Source: an uncultured Acidobacteriota bacterium (GTDB taxonomy: Bacteria > Acidobacteriota > UBA6911 > CAINFC01). From it: DNA of 64,000 nucleotides. Below, piece by piece: positions 28,156-35,953 of this stretch. The stretch's first letter is position 1, and every line of letters starts with the position of its first letter. The notes beneath the pieces are model-generated. The model saw only the letters and a list, made by a program, of their open reading frames with translations, did not search any database and was not told the origin of the DNA. A program made the translations under genes and the position numbers. Location of the stretch: positions 288,103 through 352,102 of the forward strand of contig CAINFC010000006.1 in the NCBI GenBank assembly GCA_903847975.1, in the 5' to 3' direction.

Positions 28156-28939
28156 CGGCTTGTATCTTTTTCTTGGGTCTTTGCTCCTGGCGTGGCTCTC
28201 CCCGGTCGCCGGGACCGGTGGGTCGAATGCCTTTCAGCTTTTCTACTTCCTGAGGAAGCAGAGAGCGGAAGGAGCCGACGGGCACCCCGGCCAGATTCAG
28301 AAAGGCCAGGGATGTTCTCTTCAGGCGTAGGATCCGGTGACCGATCTCTTCGAAAGCTTTGCGGATTTCCCGATTTTTTCCTTCGGTGAGCACCACGCGG
28401 AACCAGCGGTGAATGCTCTGATCACTTTTTTTCAGCGGAGCGATCCGCATGGGCCCGTAGGAAGTTCCGTCGCCAAGCCTTAATCCGGATGTCAGCCGGT
28501 GCAGGTTATCCCGGGACGGAATACCCTGTACCTTGACCTCGTAGGTTTTCGGGGCATGAGAGCCGGCACGGGACAAACGGTACGCCAAAGATCCGTCGTT
28601 GGTCAGCAGGAGCAGCCCTTCCGAGTTGTAATCGAGGCGCCCGACAGGATAAATTCCCCGTACGGACGGCACCAGTTCCAGAACCGTATGCCTGCCTTCC
28701 GGGTCATGAACAGTGCATATATACCCGGGTGGCTTGTTCAAAAGAAAATAAACGAGTCTGGGGAGGACACCCAGCTTTTTACCGTTTACCTTGATAACAT
28801 CCTTTTCCGGGTCGACTTTTTCCCCCATCTGCGTGATCTGCCGCCCGTTGACGGTCACCTGTCCGGACCGGATCAGTTCCTCCGCTTTGCGCCGCGAGGC
28901 GACTCCCGACTGGGCAATTATTTTTTGTATTCTGACCAT
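28130..28939 (-). CDS. rluB: Pseudouridine synthase, RluB/RsuA family
   Basis: Makes pseudouridine in rRNA (23S position 2605-type if RluB). An N-terminal S4 RNA-binding domain (VRIQKIIAQSGVASRRKAEE) is followed by the RsuA/RluB catalytic domain with the aspartate in GRLDYNSEGLLLLTNDG and KTYEVKVQG, and then a basic tail. RluB is favoured over RsuA by the S4 domain sequence and the length of 269. Overlap with cmk is a common bacterial arrangement. Confidence 0.9.
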   Translation of the reverse strand: MVRIQKIIAQSGVASRRKAEELIRSGQVTVNGRQITQMGEKVDPEKDVIKVNGKKLGVLPRLVYFLLNKPPGYICTVHDPEGRHTVLELVPSVRGIYPVGRLDYNSEGLLLLTNDGSLAYRLSRAGSHAPKTYEVKVQGIPSRDNLHRLTSGLRLGDGTSYGPMRIAPLKKSDQSIHRWFRVVLTEGKNREIRKAFEEIGHRILRLKRTSLAFLNLAGVPVGSFRSLLPQEVEKLKGIRPTGPGDRGEPRQEQRPKKKIQADEAEADRH

Positions 28940-28954
28940 TCCCGTTTCCCGATT

Positions 28955-30133
28955 TCATTTCCTGTTTTTAGTTGCCGGACGGAAGGAAATACCGGCGACT
29001 TTCATTTTATAACAATAAAGGGATTTCCGTGCGGTAATAAACAGATCCTTTCCATCGGATCCTCCGAACTCGCAATTGGAGGGAGGCTCCGGAACCGTGA
29101 GCAGGCCCAATTCTTGTCCGCGAGGACTGAGGATCAGGATCGAGCCGGCACGAGGCTGGGTCACGTATAGGTTGCCCAGGGAATCCACCGTCAAGCCGTC
29201 ACCGGCTACCGGAACACGGCCCAGCCTGACCCCGGGTCCGATTCTTCCCGGTTTTATCACCGGATAGGCCATCAAAGCTCCTGCCCCGGAGGAAAGCACA
29301 TAGAGAATGTCTTCACGGGGAGAAAGGGCGACTCCGTTGGGCAGATCGACATCTTCGATCAGTCGAAATATCCGTCGCTGTGGGGAAAAGTAATAAACTC
29401 CATCTACTTTCTGGTTCCGGAGGCGAAAGGAAGGATCGGTAAAATAAATTCCGCCGCGACTGTCCAGCACCAGGTCATTGGGCTCATTGAACGGCAGACC
29501 CTGGTATCCTTTGGCAAGAACCTCGATTCTTTTTGAGGAAGGATCGATCCGGACGATGCTTCCGTCCTCGCCGCGGCAGCCGATCCATCGCCCCTTGGAA
29601 TCCACAGCCAGGCCGCAGATCCCGCGGGTGTTTTCCACCAAAACCTCCGCCTTTCCTTGGCCTCCCCATCCTAAAATGCGATTGGAAGTCAGGTCCGTGA
29701 AAAAAAGAATTCCACGCCTACCGGCCGCGGGGCCTTCGGTAAAAGAAAATCCGGTCTGGATCTGGCGTATTTCCCCCATGGGGCCTAATTCCGGAACCGG
29801 CCTGCTCCTGGCCGCCGGCTCCATAAAGATGGGCAATACCGTAGGAGCCGGCAGAATACGTGGGTTTCGGAATAATTCCTGGCGGAAGGCTTTCTGCTCC
29901 TCGTCGTCCAGCTTTCCGTCGCCGTTTTTATCGAAACGCCTCCATCTCTCTTCGGCTTTACTCTTTTCCTGGGAGTAGATCACGTCCTGGGATTTTCCAA
30001 TCGTGGGACGGACCCAGGAAAGCAGGCCGGCACAAATCAGCAGCAGGAACCGGCAGTGGACCGTGGAGCGATTCGTAGGCATTTTGTATCGATCGGACGT
30101 TGGCAGGAAAATCAGCGCAAATGGGATCGGCAA
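28955..30133 (-). CDS. Secreted EF-hand plus SMP-30/gluconolactonase-like protein
   Basis: A signal-peptide-bearing protein (hydrophobic FLLLICAGLLSW), then a single EF-hand loop, DKNGDGKLDDEE (about residues 68-79), then a six-bladed SMP-30/gluconolactonase/LRE-like propeller (about 110-385) with FTEGPAAGRRGILFFTD, NEPNDLVLDSRGGIYFTD, LPNGVALSPREDILYV and DGLTVDSLGNLYVTQP. The family includes lactonases acting on sugar lactones with a divalent metal; the glutamate in FTEGPA and asparagine/aspartate residues at NEPND and GDGL are in place. The start may be the ATG 51 bases in (MPTNRST). It follows the J-domain gene after 28 bases. Confidence 0.8.
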   Translation of the reverse strand: MPIPFALIFLPTSDRYKMPTNRSTVHCRFLLLICAGLLSWVRPTIGKSQDVIYSQEKSKAEERWRRFDKNGDGKLDDEEQKAFRQELFRNPRILPAPTVLPIFMEPAARSRPVPELGPMGEIRQIQTGFSFTEGPAAGRRGILFFTDLTSNRILGWGGQGKAEVLVENTRGICGLAVDSKGRWIGCRGEDGSIVRIDPSSKRIEVLAKGYQGLPFNEPNDLVLDSRGGIYFTDPSFRLRNQKVDGVYYFSPQRRIFRLIEDVDLPNGVALSPREDILYVLSSGAGALMAYPVIKPGRIGPGVRLGRVPVAGDGLTVDSLGNLYVTQPRAGSILILSPRGQELGLLTVPEPPSNCEFGGSDGKDLFITARKSLYCYKMKVAGISFRPATKNRK

Positions 30134-30161
30134 TCCTTCTTCTTTCCGGAAGCCCAGGACG

Positions 30162-30971
30162 TTATTTGGGCAGGATGCTCACGTTGTGACGGTACAGGTT
30201 GCCCAGGTATTCGGTCACCTTACACTGGTCAACAAGCCCCCGCTGCACAAAATACTGGCCGATCAACGGCTGCCTTTCCGCCTGGAAGCGCAGCAGCATG
30301 CCAAGCTGAAAGGGCGTTATGATTTCATGTCGCAGCAGCATTTCGCCGGTCTTCTCTCCCCTCGCTTTTCTTCGGATACAATCCTGGACGATCTGGGGTG
30401 ATACCCAGCGCCAGCGGGCGGCGATTTCACCTATTTTGGGCCGGCATTTTCTCTGCCAGGCGATGGCGCAAGCGAGATCATTCCAGCCGATTATCTTGGA
30501 GTAGCAGAGGAATTCGCCGATTTTCAGCCTCCAGCGCGGCAGCACCACTCCCGATTTTTGCCAGGTCTCCTTGCCTGCGAACGAAAAATTCCAGTTGAAC
30601 GGACTATACCTTCCCTGCGCATTGCTGAAGTCGAAGGGTGCCGGGGAGGCATTCGAATACCTCCCGCCGGACTTCGGAGAGAGGTTTGCGGAATCAAGGA
30701 AAGCCCTTTCGCGGAGGTAGCGGTTCAGTTTCTGGTAGGCCTCGGAAACCGCAATGAACTGTTCTCCGCTATAGCCGGACAAGGACCCGTCCTGGGAGAG
30801 GAAGAAATCGGGGTGGGTCGCCAGAGCCCTCTTGCGGTAGGCGGTTTTCAGTTCCTTGGGTTGCAATATCCTTAAAAAATGATGATCGACAATCGTTTCC
30901 GGACCGTATAGCACACGGCAAGCCTGCATCAGTTCGCTTTCTTTGTGATAAAAGGAAGTCGACCTATTCAT
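30162..30971 (-). CDS. J-domain protein with four IGE-type repeats
   Basis: The N-terminal region (about residues 35-90) reads as a degenerate J domain: LKTAYRKRALATHPD contains the HPD motif (53-55) that stimulates DnaK ATPase, and QFIAVSEAYQKLNRYL fits helix III. After a low-complexity linker, residues 148-255 contain four units at a spacing of 28-29 residues, each with IGE/TGE/IGQ followed by a hydrophobic stretch (IGEFLCYSKIIGWNDLACA; TGEMLLRHEIITPFQLG; IGQYFVQRGLVDQ). This resembles the MshEN/GspE N-terminal repeat. I do not know this exact architecture. It directly follows a DnaC-like gene (39 bases), hinting at a shared role. Confidence 0.65.
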   Translation of the reverse strand: MNRSTSFYHKESELMQACRVLYGPETIVDHHFLRILQPKELKTAYRKRALATHPDFFLSQDGSLSGYSGEQFIAVSEAYQKLNRYLRERAFLDSANLSPKSGGRYSNASPAPFDFSNAQGRYSPFNWNFSFAGKETWQKSGVVLPRWRLKIGEFLCYSKIIGWNDLACAIAWQRKCRPKIGEIAARWRWVSPQIVQDCIRRKARGEKTGEMLLRHEIITPFQLGMLLRFQAERQPLIGQYFVQRGLVDQCKVTEYLGNLYRHNVSILPK

Positions 30972-31010
30972 GGCGCATCTAAAGCGATTCGGGAATGTAC
31001 GCGATTGTTT

Positions 31011-31772
31011 TCATCCGGTGTCTGTCAACCGACCGCCTTTGGACGGTCCGATCGTCCGGTATTGGGCCTGCTTGATGTGAATGCGATAGTCTTCGGCCTG
31101 AATTTCCACCAGGCGGCACATCTCGTAAAGCCGGGACCGCAAGCGGACACCGATGCGGTCGGTAAGGCTTTCCTCTCCCGCTCCCGGAGTCTTTTCGAGA
31201 TAATTCGAGGTGAAGATACATATACGCTTTTCATTGTAACGGGCATTGATAATGTGCGTAATTTTCTCCTGTACCCATGCGGTGGTCTTACCGGCTCCCA
31301 GTTCGTCCAGAACCAGCACTTCCGTGTGAATGACCGGCTCCAGCACTTCCAGAACCGTGGATTGGGCATTGTCCGAAAAACAGTCCTGGATCTGCTGCAG
31401 CAGGTCCCGATAGTCGTAAAACAAGCCCGATACCTGCTTTTTCAGAACCAGTTCCCGAAGCAGGGAAACCGCCAGGTGCGTCTTCCCTACCCCGCACGGT
31501 CCCACCAGCAGAAGGCCCATGCCGGGCTCGATCACCGGATAAGCCTGCGCATAGGCGGACACGATTTGCTTGGCCTTCACCAGAGACGGTTTCAGCCCGT
31601 CAAAATTGTCAAAACAGCACTTCTGGTATCTCTCCGGAACCCCGGATTCCTTCCAAAGCCTCTGCCCCTGCTTTTGAAAATAGCACTGGCATCTCTTGGC
31701 GCCAATGCCGGCCTGGTGGACCCACTCCATGCCGCGGCAAACCGGACATTCTTCGTTGGGGTATTCCGTCAT
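31011..31772 (-). CDS. DnaC/DnaI/IstB-like AAA+ ATPase
   Basis: A 253-residue ATPase resembling helicase loaders. The N-terminal cysteine pairs (CPVC at 9-12, CQC near 28) could bind zinc as in DnaI. Walker A is GPCGVGKTH, Walker B VLVLDELGA, sensor-1 FTSNY, and the arginine-rich box is RIGVRLRSRLYEMC. It could be the chromosomal helicase loader or an accessory ATPase; no transposase is adjacent, so an IstB role is unlikely. It overlaps the upstream MBL-fold gene by four bases (ATGA). Confidence 0.85.
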   Translation of the reverse strand: MTEYPNEECPVCRGMEWVHQAGIGAKRCQCYFQKQGQRLWKESGVPERYQKCCFDNFDGLKPSLVKAKQIVSAYAQAYPVIEPGMGLLLVGPCGVGKTHLAVSLLRELVLKKQVSGLFYDYRDLLQQIQDCFSDNAQSTVLEVLEPVIHTEVLVLDELGAGKTTAWVQEKITHIINARYNEKRICIFTSNYLEKTPGAGEESLTDRIGVRLRSRLYEMCRLVEIQAEDYRIHIKQAQYRTIGPSKGGRLTDTG

Positions 31773-32860
31773 GGCTGTTTTGCGGGCGGAGCCGGTCTGC
31801 CGATGGTCAGCGCTTCCGTCTGCAGCTCCCGGTACACTTTTTCGATGTTATTGGGATAGAAATCGGTATCCCGGTAGTTCTTATACTTGGCAGGCAGCTG
31901 GCAGTTCTGGAGCACGGCATCCAGCGATTCACCCTTATCCAGATATTGCTTGACGGTTTTTCTCAGCTCCGTCAAATATTGCCTGGTTTCGGACAGCAGG
32001 CTGTCATCCCCGATGGCTCCTGTGGTTGGAACGACGACTTCCGGCTTCATTTTCTCCAGAACCAGAAGCGTTTCGATCCACTCTCTGGAGAAGGCATCCT
32101 CCAGATCCGGAATCGTCTTCTGGGCCACCAGGTCCCCGGCAAACATAATTTTCTGCCCCGCCAGCCACAAAACCGCATCTCCTGCTGTGGATCCCCTGCC
32201 CGGGCTAGCTACCAGAATTTCCTGTTCCCCGTCATAAAGGGTAATAGAGGATTCGAAGGCGATCTCCGGAAGAACCAGCTTCAGGGAGTTCAGCTGGTTC
32301 TGTATTCGTTCCCTGCGGGCCAGTTCCTTGGCCAGCTCTTCCGCCTGCGGTCCGGCCGGCGTGGTCCGGAGGTCTTTCTTAAGCCGCTCAATGGAGTCAG
32401 GCAGCACCTGCTGGTAACGCTGCAGCTGCGGCATGTCTTTATTGATCATATCGAGGCGCGCCTGGCGCGAAGACACGATGCGCGATTCCTGGGTGAGGAA
32501 GACCTGATTTCCGTGCGTGTGATGCCCGCGGTATTGGCTGTTGACCAGAAAGCGTATGGGAAGAGGGGTAACGGAGCGGATCAACCGGACCAGCTCTTCG
32601 GCTGCTTCGGCGCTCTGCGAGGAGTCATAGACGCAGACCCATTGGCTGCCCACCACGAAGCTGCAGTTGGCTGTCTCCTCGCCCGCTTCGTTGGCCAGGG
32701 CCACAAATACATTCTCGGAGAGCCTGGTGAGCTGAAAAAACTTTCCGGGGTTTGCATAGGCCAGGGGCCCGGCGACAAGCAGGAGAAATAAAGCCAGGCG
32801 GAGCCCGCAGGCGATTCGAACAGGGTTTTCAAGGCAGTTTTTCAGGTAAGCAGCAGCCAT
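31769..32860 (-). CDS. Metallo-beta-lactamase-fold protein lacking zinc ligands
   Basis: An exported protein (signal peptide to about residue 36) with an MBL fold similar to the SoxH/PQQ-relay hydrolase group. The fold is recognisable: NCSFVVGSQWVCVYDSS, then the position of the usual N-T-H-x-H-x-D-H-x-x-G-N motif reads NSQYRGHHTHGN (107-118), so the first two histidines are Gln and Arg and the aspartate is His. The second histidine site reads SPGRGSTAGD instead of GPxHTxGD, and the last histidine (usually PGHG) is PTTG. Only AGDLV keeps its aspartate. It is probably not a zinc hydrolase. A long helical insert lies at about 140-195. Confidence 0.75.
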   Translation of the reverse strand: MAAAYLKNCLENPVRIACGLRLALFLLLVAGPLAYANPGKFFQLTRLSENVFVALANEAGEETANCSFVVGSQWVCVYDSSQSAEAAEELVRLIRSVTPLPIRFLVNSQYRGHHTHGNQVFLTQESRIVSSRQARLDMINKDMPQLQRYQQVLPDSIERLKKDLRTTPAGPQAEELAKELARRERIQNQLNSLKLVLPEIAFESSITLYDGEQEILVASPGRGSTAGDAVLWLAGQKIMFAGDLVAQKTIPDLEDAFSREWIETLLVLEKMKPEVVVPTTGAIGDDSLLSETRQYLTELRKTVKQYLDKGESLDAVLQNCQLPAKYKNYRDTDFYPNNIEKVYRELQTEALTIGRPAPPAKQP

Positions 32861-32866
32861 TTTACT

Positions 32867-34078
32867 TTACAGACGACTCCGGTTCAGGTCCGGCGGCTCC
32901 CCGAGCACTACTTTAACGGAACGGGTTTCTCCGCCGCGAACGATCTCAAAATCAACTTCCTGGCCGGGCTGGTAGTTTTCCTCCAGAAGATTGAATAGTT
33001 CGTCATAGGATGTAATCTTCTTCTTGTCGAGGGCCACAATGATGTCCCCTCCAAGAATCAGAATGTTGTTATAGAAGCGCACCCGGCGGTTGCCTCCGCG
33101 CAGACCGGAACGGCCTGCGGGTCCATACGGGGCGACCTGGGCGATCAGAATGCCCCGCCTGGTCGGCAGCTCCAGGATCTCCGCCAGATCCGGTGTGATA
33201 TTATAGGCTGCCAGGATTCCGAGGTAGGGTCTTCTGACCCGGCCGTATTTCAGCAGATCCGCCGTGACTCTCTTCACCTTGGAAATCGGGATGGCGAAAC
33301 CGAGACCGGCATTGGCTCCGGAGGGGGAGAAAATCAGGGTGTTGACACCGATCATCTCCCCTTGGCTGTTGAGCAGCGGACCGCCCGAATTGCCGGGATT
33401 CAGACCGGCATCCGTCTGGATGATGTCTTCATAGCGATTGCCATTGGGGCTTTTAATGGTGCGCCCCAGGGAGCTGATGATCCCGGCGGTCAGGGTGTTG
33501 TGCAGCTGGAAGGGATTGCCGATCGCCAGCACCTTCTGGCCGACAACCAGCCGGGAGCTATCGCCGAATGATACCGGGCGCAGCTTTTCCTTGGGTGCGC
33601 GGATGCGGATAACCGCCAGATCGTTCTGGGGGTCCACGCCGGCGACCGTTGCTTTCCACTTGCTCTGATCCGGCAGGGTAACCTCCAGCTGTTCGGCATC
33701 TTCAATTACATGGTAGTTGGTGACAATGTTCCCTTCGTAATCGATGACCGAACCGGAGCCGGATCCGCCCTCGCGAAGTACCGGATCCAGGAAAAAATCA
33801 TATTCCACCACCCGGCTGGTGATGTTCACGACTCCCGGGCTGACCTCTTTGTAAACGCGGATATTGATCGATTCGTCAGGAGTCACATTCAAAGGCAGCG
33901 AAGCCTGGGATGCGGAAACCCTGGTATTTTCTGCCGGCAGAGAAATGGCGGAACTGTCCCTTGCTTCCTGGACCGGATACCTCCGTTCCGGGAAAATACC
34001 CAGGTTGTACAGCCAGTGGAGCGAGGCACCCAGAACGGCTCCCAGCAGAAGATACCGAAGTACGGAACCTTTTCGCAT
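32867..34078 (-). CDS. HtrA/DegP-type periplasmic serine protease
   Basis: Membrane-anchored or secreted trypsin-like protease with one PDZ domain. One N-terminal hydrophobic segment (YLLLGAVLGASLHWLYNLG) is followed by the protease domain (about 70-270) with the triad His in TNYHVIEDA, Asp in NDLAVIRI and Ser in GLNPGNSGGPLLN; a PDZ domain (about 285-395) contains GDIIVALDKKKITSYDEL. Length 403 fits DegS/HtrA with a single PDZ. It is the first gene of the tight minus-strand run and lies after a strong terminator of the gene upstream. Confidence 0.92.
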   Translation of the reverse strand: MRKGSVLRYLLLGAVLGASLHWLYNLGIFPERRYPVQEARDSSAISLPAENTRVSASQASLPLNVTPDESINIRVYKEVSPGVVNITSRVVEYDFFLDPVLREGGSGSGSVIDYEGNIVTNYHVIEDAEQLEVTLPDQSKWKATVAGVDPQNDLAVIRIRAPKEKLRPVSFGDSSRLVVGQKVLAIGNPFQLHNTLTAGIISSLGRTIKSPNGNRYEDIIQTDAGLNPGNSGGPLLNSQGEMIGVNTLIFSPSGANAGLGFAIPISKVKRVTADLLKYGRVRRPYLGILAAYNITPDLAEILELPTRRGILIAQVAPYGPAGRSGLRGGNRRVRFYNNILILGGDIIVALDKKKITSYDELFNLLEENYQPGQEVDFEIVRGGETRSVKVVLGEPPDLNRSRL

Positions 34079-34089
34079 AATATGACCGT

Positions 34090-34142
34090 AAAATAAAAGT
34101 ATGCATTTGGGAAGGAACCATCCTCCCTCCCCAAATGCATAC
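34090..34142 (-). terminator. Intrinsic terminator after the binding-protein gene
   Basis: A perfect 13-bp inverted repeat (34099-34111 with 34130-34142, arm GTATGCATTTGGG), with extra purine/pyrimidine pairing inside. On the minus strand it is followed by TTTTATTTT. It separates the orphan binding-protein gene from htrA. Confidence 0.88.
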
Positions 34143-34185
34143 CTGATGAATCGGAAATATCCTTCCGCGAAAAAAAGCGGCTGGA

Positions 34186-35328
34186 TTATTTCAGAGGACT
34201 GATCGTCGTCTGAGCCCCCAGGTTAATGGTCGAATTCATGGTCATCGCATCCACCAGGGGGACCTCAACGGTGCTCTTCAGAGGATAGCCTTTCATGCTG
34301 AAGGAGTAGGTCCCGGGAATCACCTTGATCTGGCATCTCCCGGAATTGCCGGAGGTTTCGATCGGGGTGCTCTCCGCCACCTGACCGCTCAGGTTGTTCT
34401 TCAACATGATCGTGAAACCATCCAGTCGCGACATCTTGAAAGTAAATCCGGGATCCTTGACCCAGTTGAAAATCAGCGTCTTGGGCGTGATGGCCAGCCG
34501 TGCGAGCTCATCTTCTTTCTTCTTCATGTCGGCCAGCCCTTTTTCCGTTTCCGCAAACCACTGATCCCGGATCTGTTTGTATTTCCCGCTGGTTTTAAGC
34601 CGATCCAGAGTCTTATTGACGATGGCCATCAGCGCTTTGTCATCCTTGTTGAGGACGATGCCGTATTCCTCGGAATTCAGCTTGCTACCGACGGTACGCA
34701 GGTTGGGAAAGCTCTTGAAGATCGAACAGGAGACGATAGGCTCATCCCCGATGACAGCATCGATCTCGCGGTTATTGAGAGCGATCAGGGCATCATCAAT
34801 CGTGGCATAGCCCGTTTTGGTGCAGCTGGCCAGCTTGCTGTTATTGCTTACGAACTGATCGGCGGTGCTGGAAGTCTGCACCCCGATTTTCTTGCCGCTC
34901 AAATCATCCAGACCTTTAATCTTTTCCAGCTCCCGGCGCGTAGCGATAATCTGCCCGCTGGTAAAATAGGAGTTGGAAAATGCGAACTTGCTCTTGCGTT
35001 CGTCGGTGATGCTGACGGATGAAATCACCATCTGAATTTCCCGCTTTTCCAGGGTGGGGAAGAGCTGGTCGAAGGGAATATTGGCCCATCGAACTTCGTA
35101 TCCGACATCCTTGCCGATTTCGTTGCCGATATCGACGTCAAAACCCTGCACTCCGGATCCTTTTCCGAAAGAGAAAGGCATATCCACCGCATGGGTTCCA
35201 ATCACTACCTGCTTGTTCTTTTGAATTTCCTGCATGGACGGGTCGGAGCCGCCGCCCCCGGAACAAGCTACGGCCAGAAGCATGAACAAGATCAACAAAC
35301 TGGATTGAATTCTAGTCGAACGATTCAA
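34186..35328 (-). CDS. Amino-acid-type solute-binding lipoprotein with extra C-terminal domain
   Basis: A family 3 periplasmic binding protein. Lipobox LAVACSG gives an acylated cysteine near residue 22; the two-lobed binding domain spans about 38-265 (VVIGTHAVDMPFSFGKG, GFDVDIGNEIGKDVGYEV, SGKKIGVQTSSTADQF, REIDAVIGDEPIV). About 115 residues follow after a short helix (TEKGLADMKKKEDELARLA), forming a beta-rich PEGA-like or Ig-like domain (PGTYSFSMKGYPLKSTVEVP). The start is TTG at 35328, with AGGAGGG at the right distance. No permease or ATPase lies nearby, so the partner transporter is elsewhere or the protein serves as a sensor. Confidence 0.82.
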   Translation of the reverse strand: MNRSTRIQSSLLILFMLLAVACSGGGGSDPSMQEIQKNKQVVIGTHAVDMPFSFGKGSGVQGFDVDIGNEIGKDVGYEVRWANIPFDQLFPTLEKREIQMVISSVSITDERKSKFAFSNSYFTSGQIIATRRELEKIKGLDDLSGKKIGVQTSSTADQFVSNNSKLASCTKTGYATIDDALIALNNREIDAVIGDEPIVSCSIFKSFPNLRTVGSKLNSEEYGIVLNKDDKALMAIVNKTLDRLKTSGKYKQIRDQWFAETEKGLADMKKKEDELARLAITPKTLIFNWVKDPGFTFKMSRLDGFTIMLKNNLSGQVAESTPIETSGNSGRCQIKVIPGTYSFSMKGYPLKSTVEVPLVDAMTMNSTINLGAQTTISPLK

Positions 35329-35529
35329 TGCGCCCTCCTAAGAGTTGGACTTGATGAAAAACCACATAAAACGTAATTCATTACAACTGTATGATGGGAT
35401 AACAATTCACCCATCAGATATACCGCATAATATACCAAAAATAAACACAAGCGAGAGCTTTTTTCTCAGCCGGCAGAGGGGAAAAGCGTCCGCCGCGGCT
35501 GCCGTGACCATGGCGGAAAAACAACCCCT

Positions 35530-35820
35530 TCAGGCCGGAAGAGGAATGAATTTCTCACTGACCCGGGGCTCGGCCATCATCGGTTGCACGGCATCCCTCC
35601 ACGCCATGTAGTGTCCGGTTGCCTTGTGTGCCGCCGGGGCATCCGCGGTGCGATATCCTTCCACCAGTATAAATCGGGTCGGGTCCGACACGTCCTGCAG
35701 GAGCTCAAAGCGGCTGACTCCCTCTTCCCGCAGGCTGTTGCGGGCGTTTTCCAAAGTGGCCCGAATGAAATCGTCGACAGAACCCTCCTTGACGCGAATG
35801 TGCACATGCACTTCCAGCAT
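35530..35820 (-). CDS. Antibiotic biosynthesis monooxygenase (ABM) domain protein
   Basis: A 96-residue single-domain protein of the ABM/YgiN/LsrG ferredoxin-like fold. It shows the usual pattern VHIRVKEGSVDDFIRATLENARNS, then SRFELLQDVSDPTRFILVEGY and a late helix with HKATGHYMAWRDAV. Members act as small monooxygenases or isomerases on quinones and autoinducers; which applies here is unknown. AGGAGGAAC stands before the ATG. It is alone, with the gap to the binding-protein gene AT-rich. Confidence 0.85.
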   Translation of the reverse strand: MLEVHVHIRVKEGSVDDFIRATLENARNSLREEGVSRFELLQDVSDPTRFILVEGYRTADAPAAHKATGHYMAWRDAVQPMMAEPRVSEKFIPLPA

Positions 35821-35953
35821 GCCGTTCCTCCTTGCTTTTGACCCCGGTGAAGATAAGGGTAAAATATACCGACCTAATGAGAACTACCAAGCATTGCCTA
35901 TTTTTTCAAGCCCCCTTTAAAAAAATCCGCCTGGGGGAAAGACGGGAGTGACT

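Noticed and set aside
31011..31772. IstB transposition helper of an IS21-type element
   Set aside because: No IstA transposase and no terminal inverted repeats are adjacent; the gene is embedded in a tight non-mobile operon.
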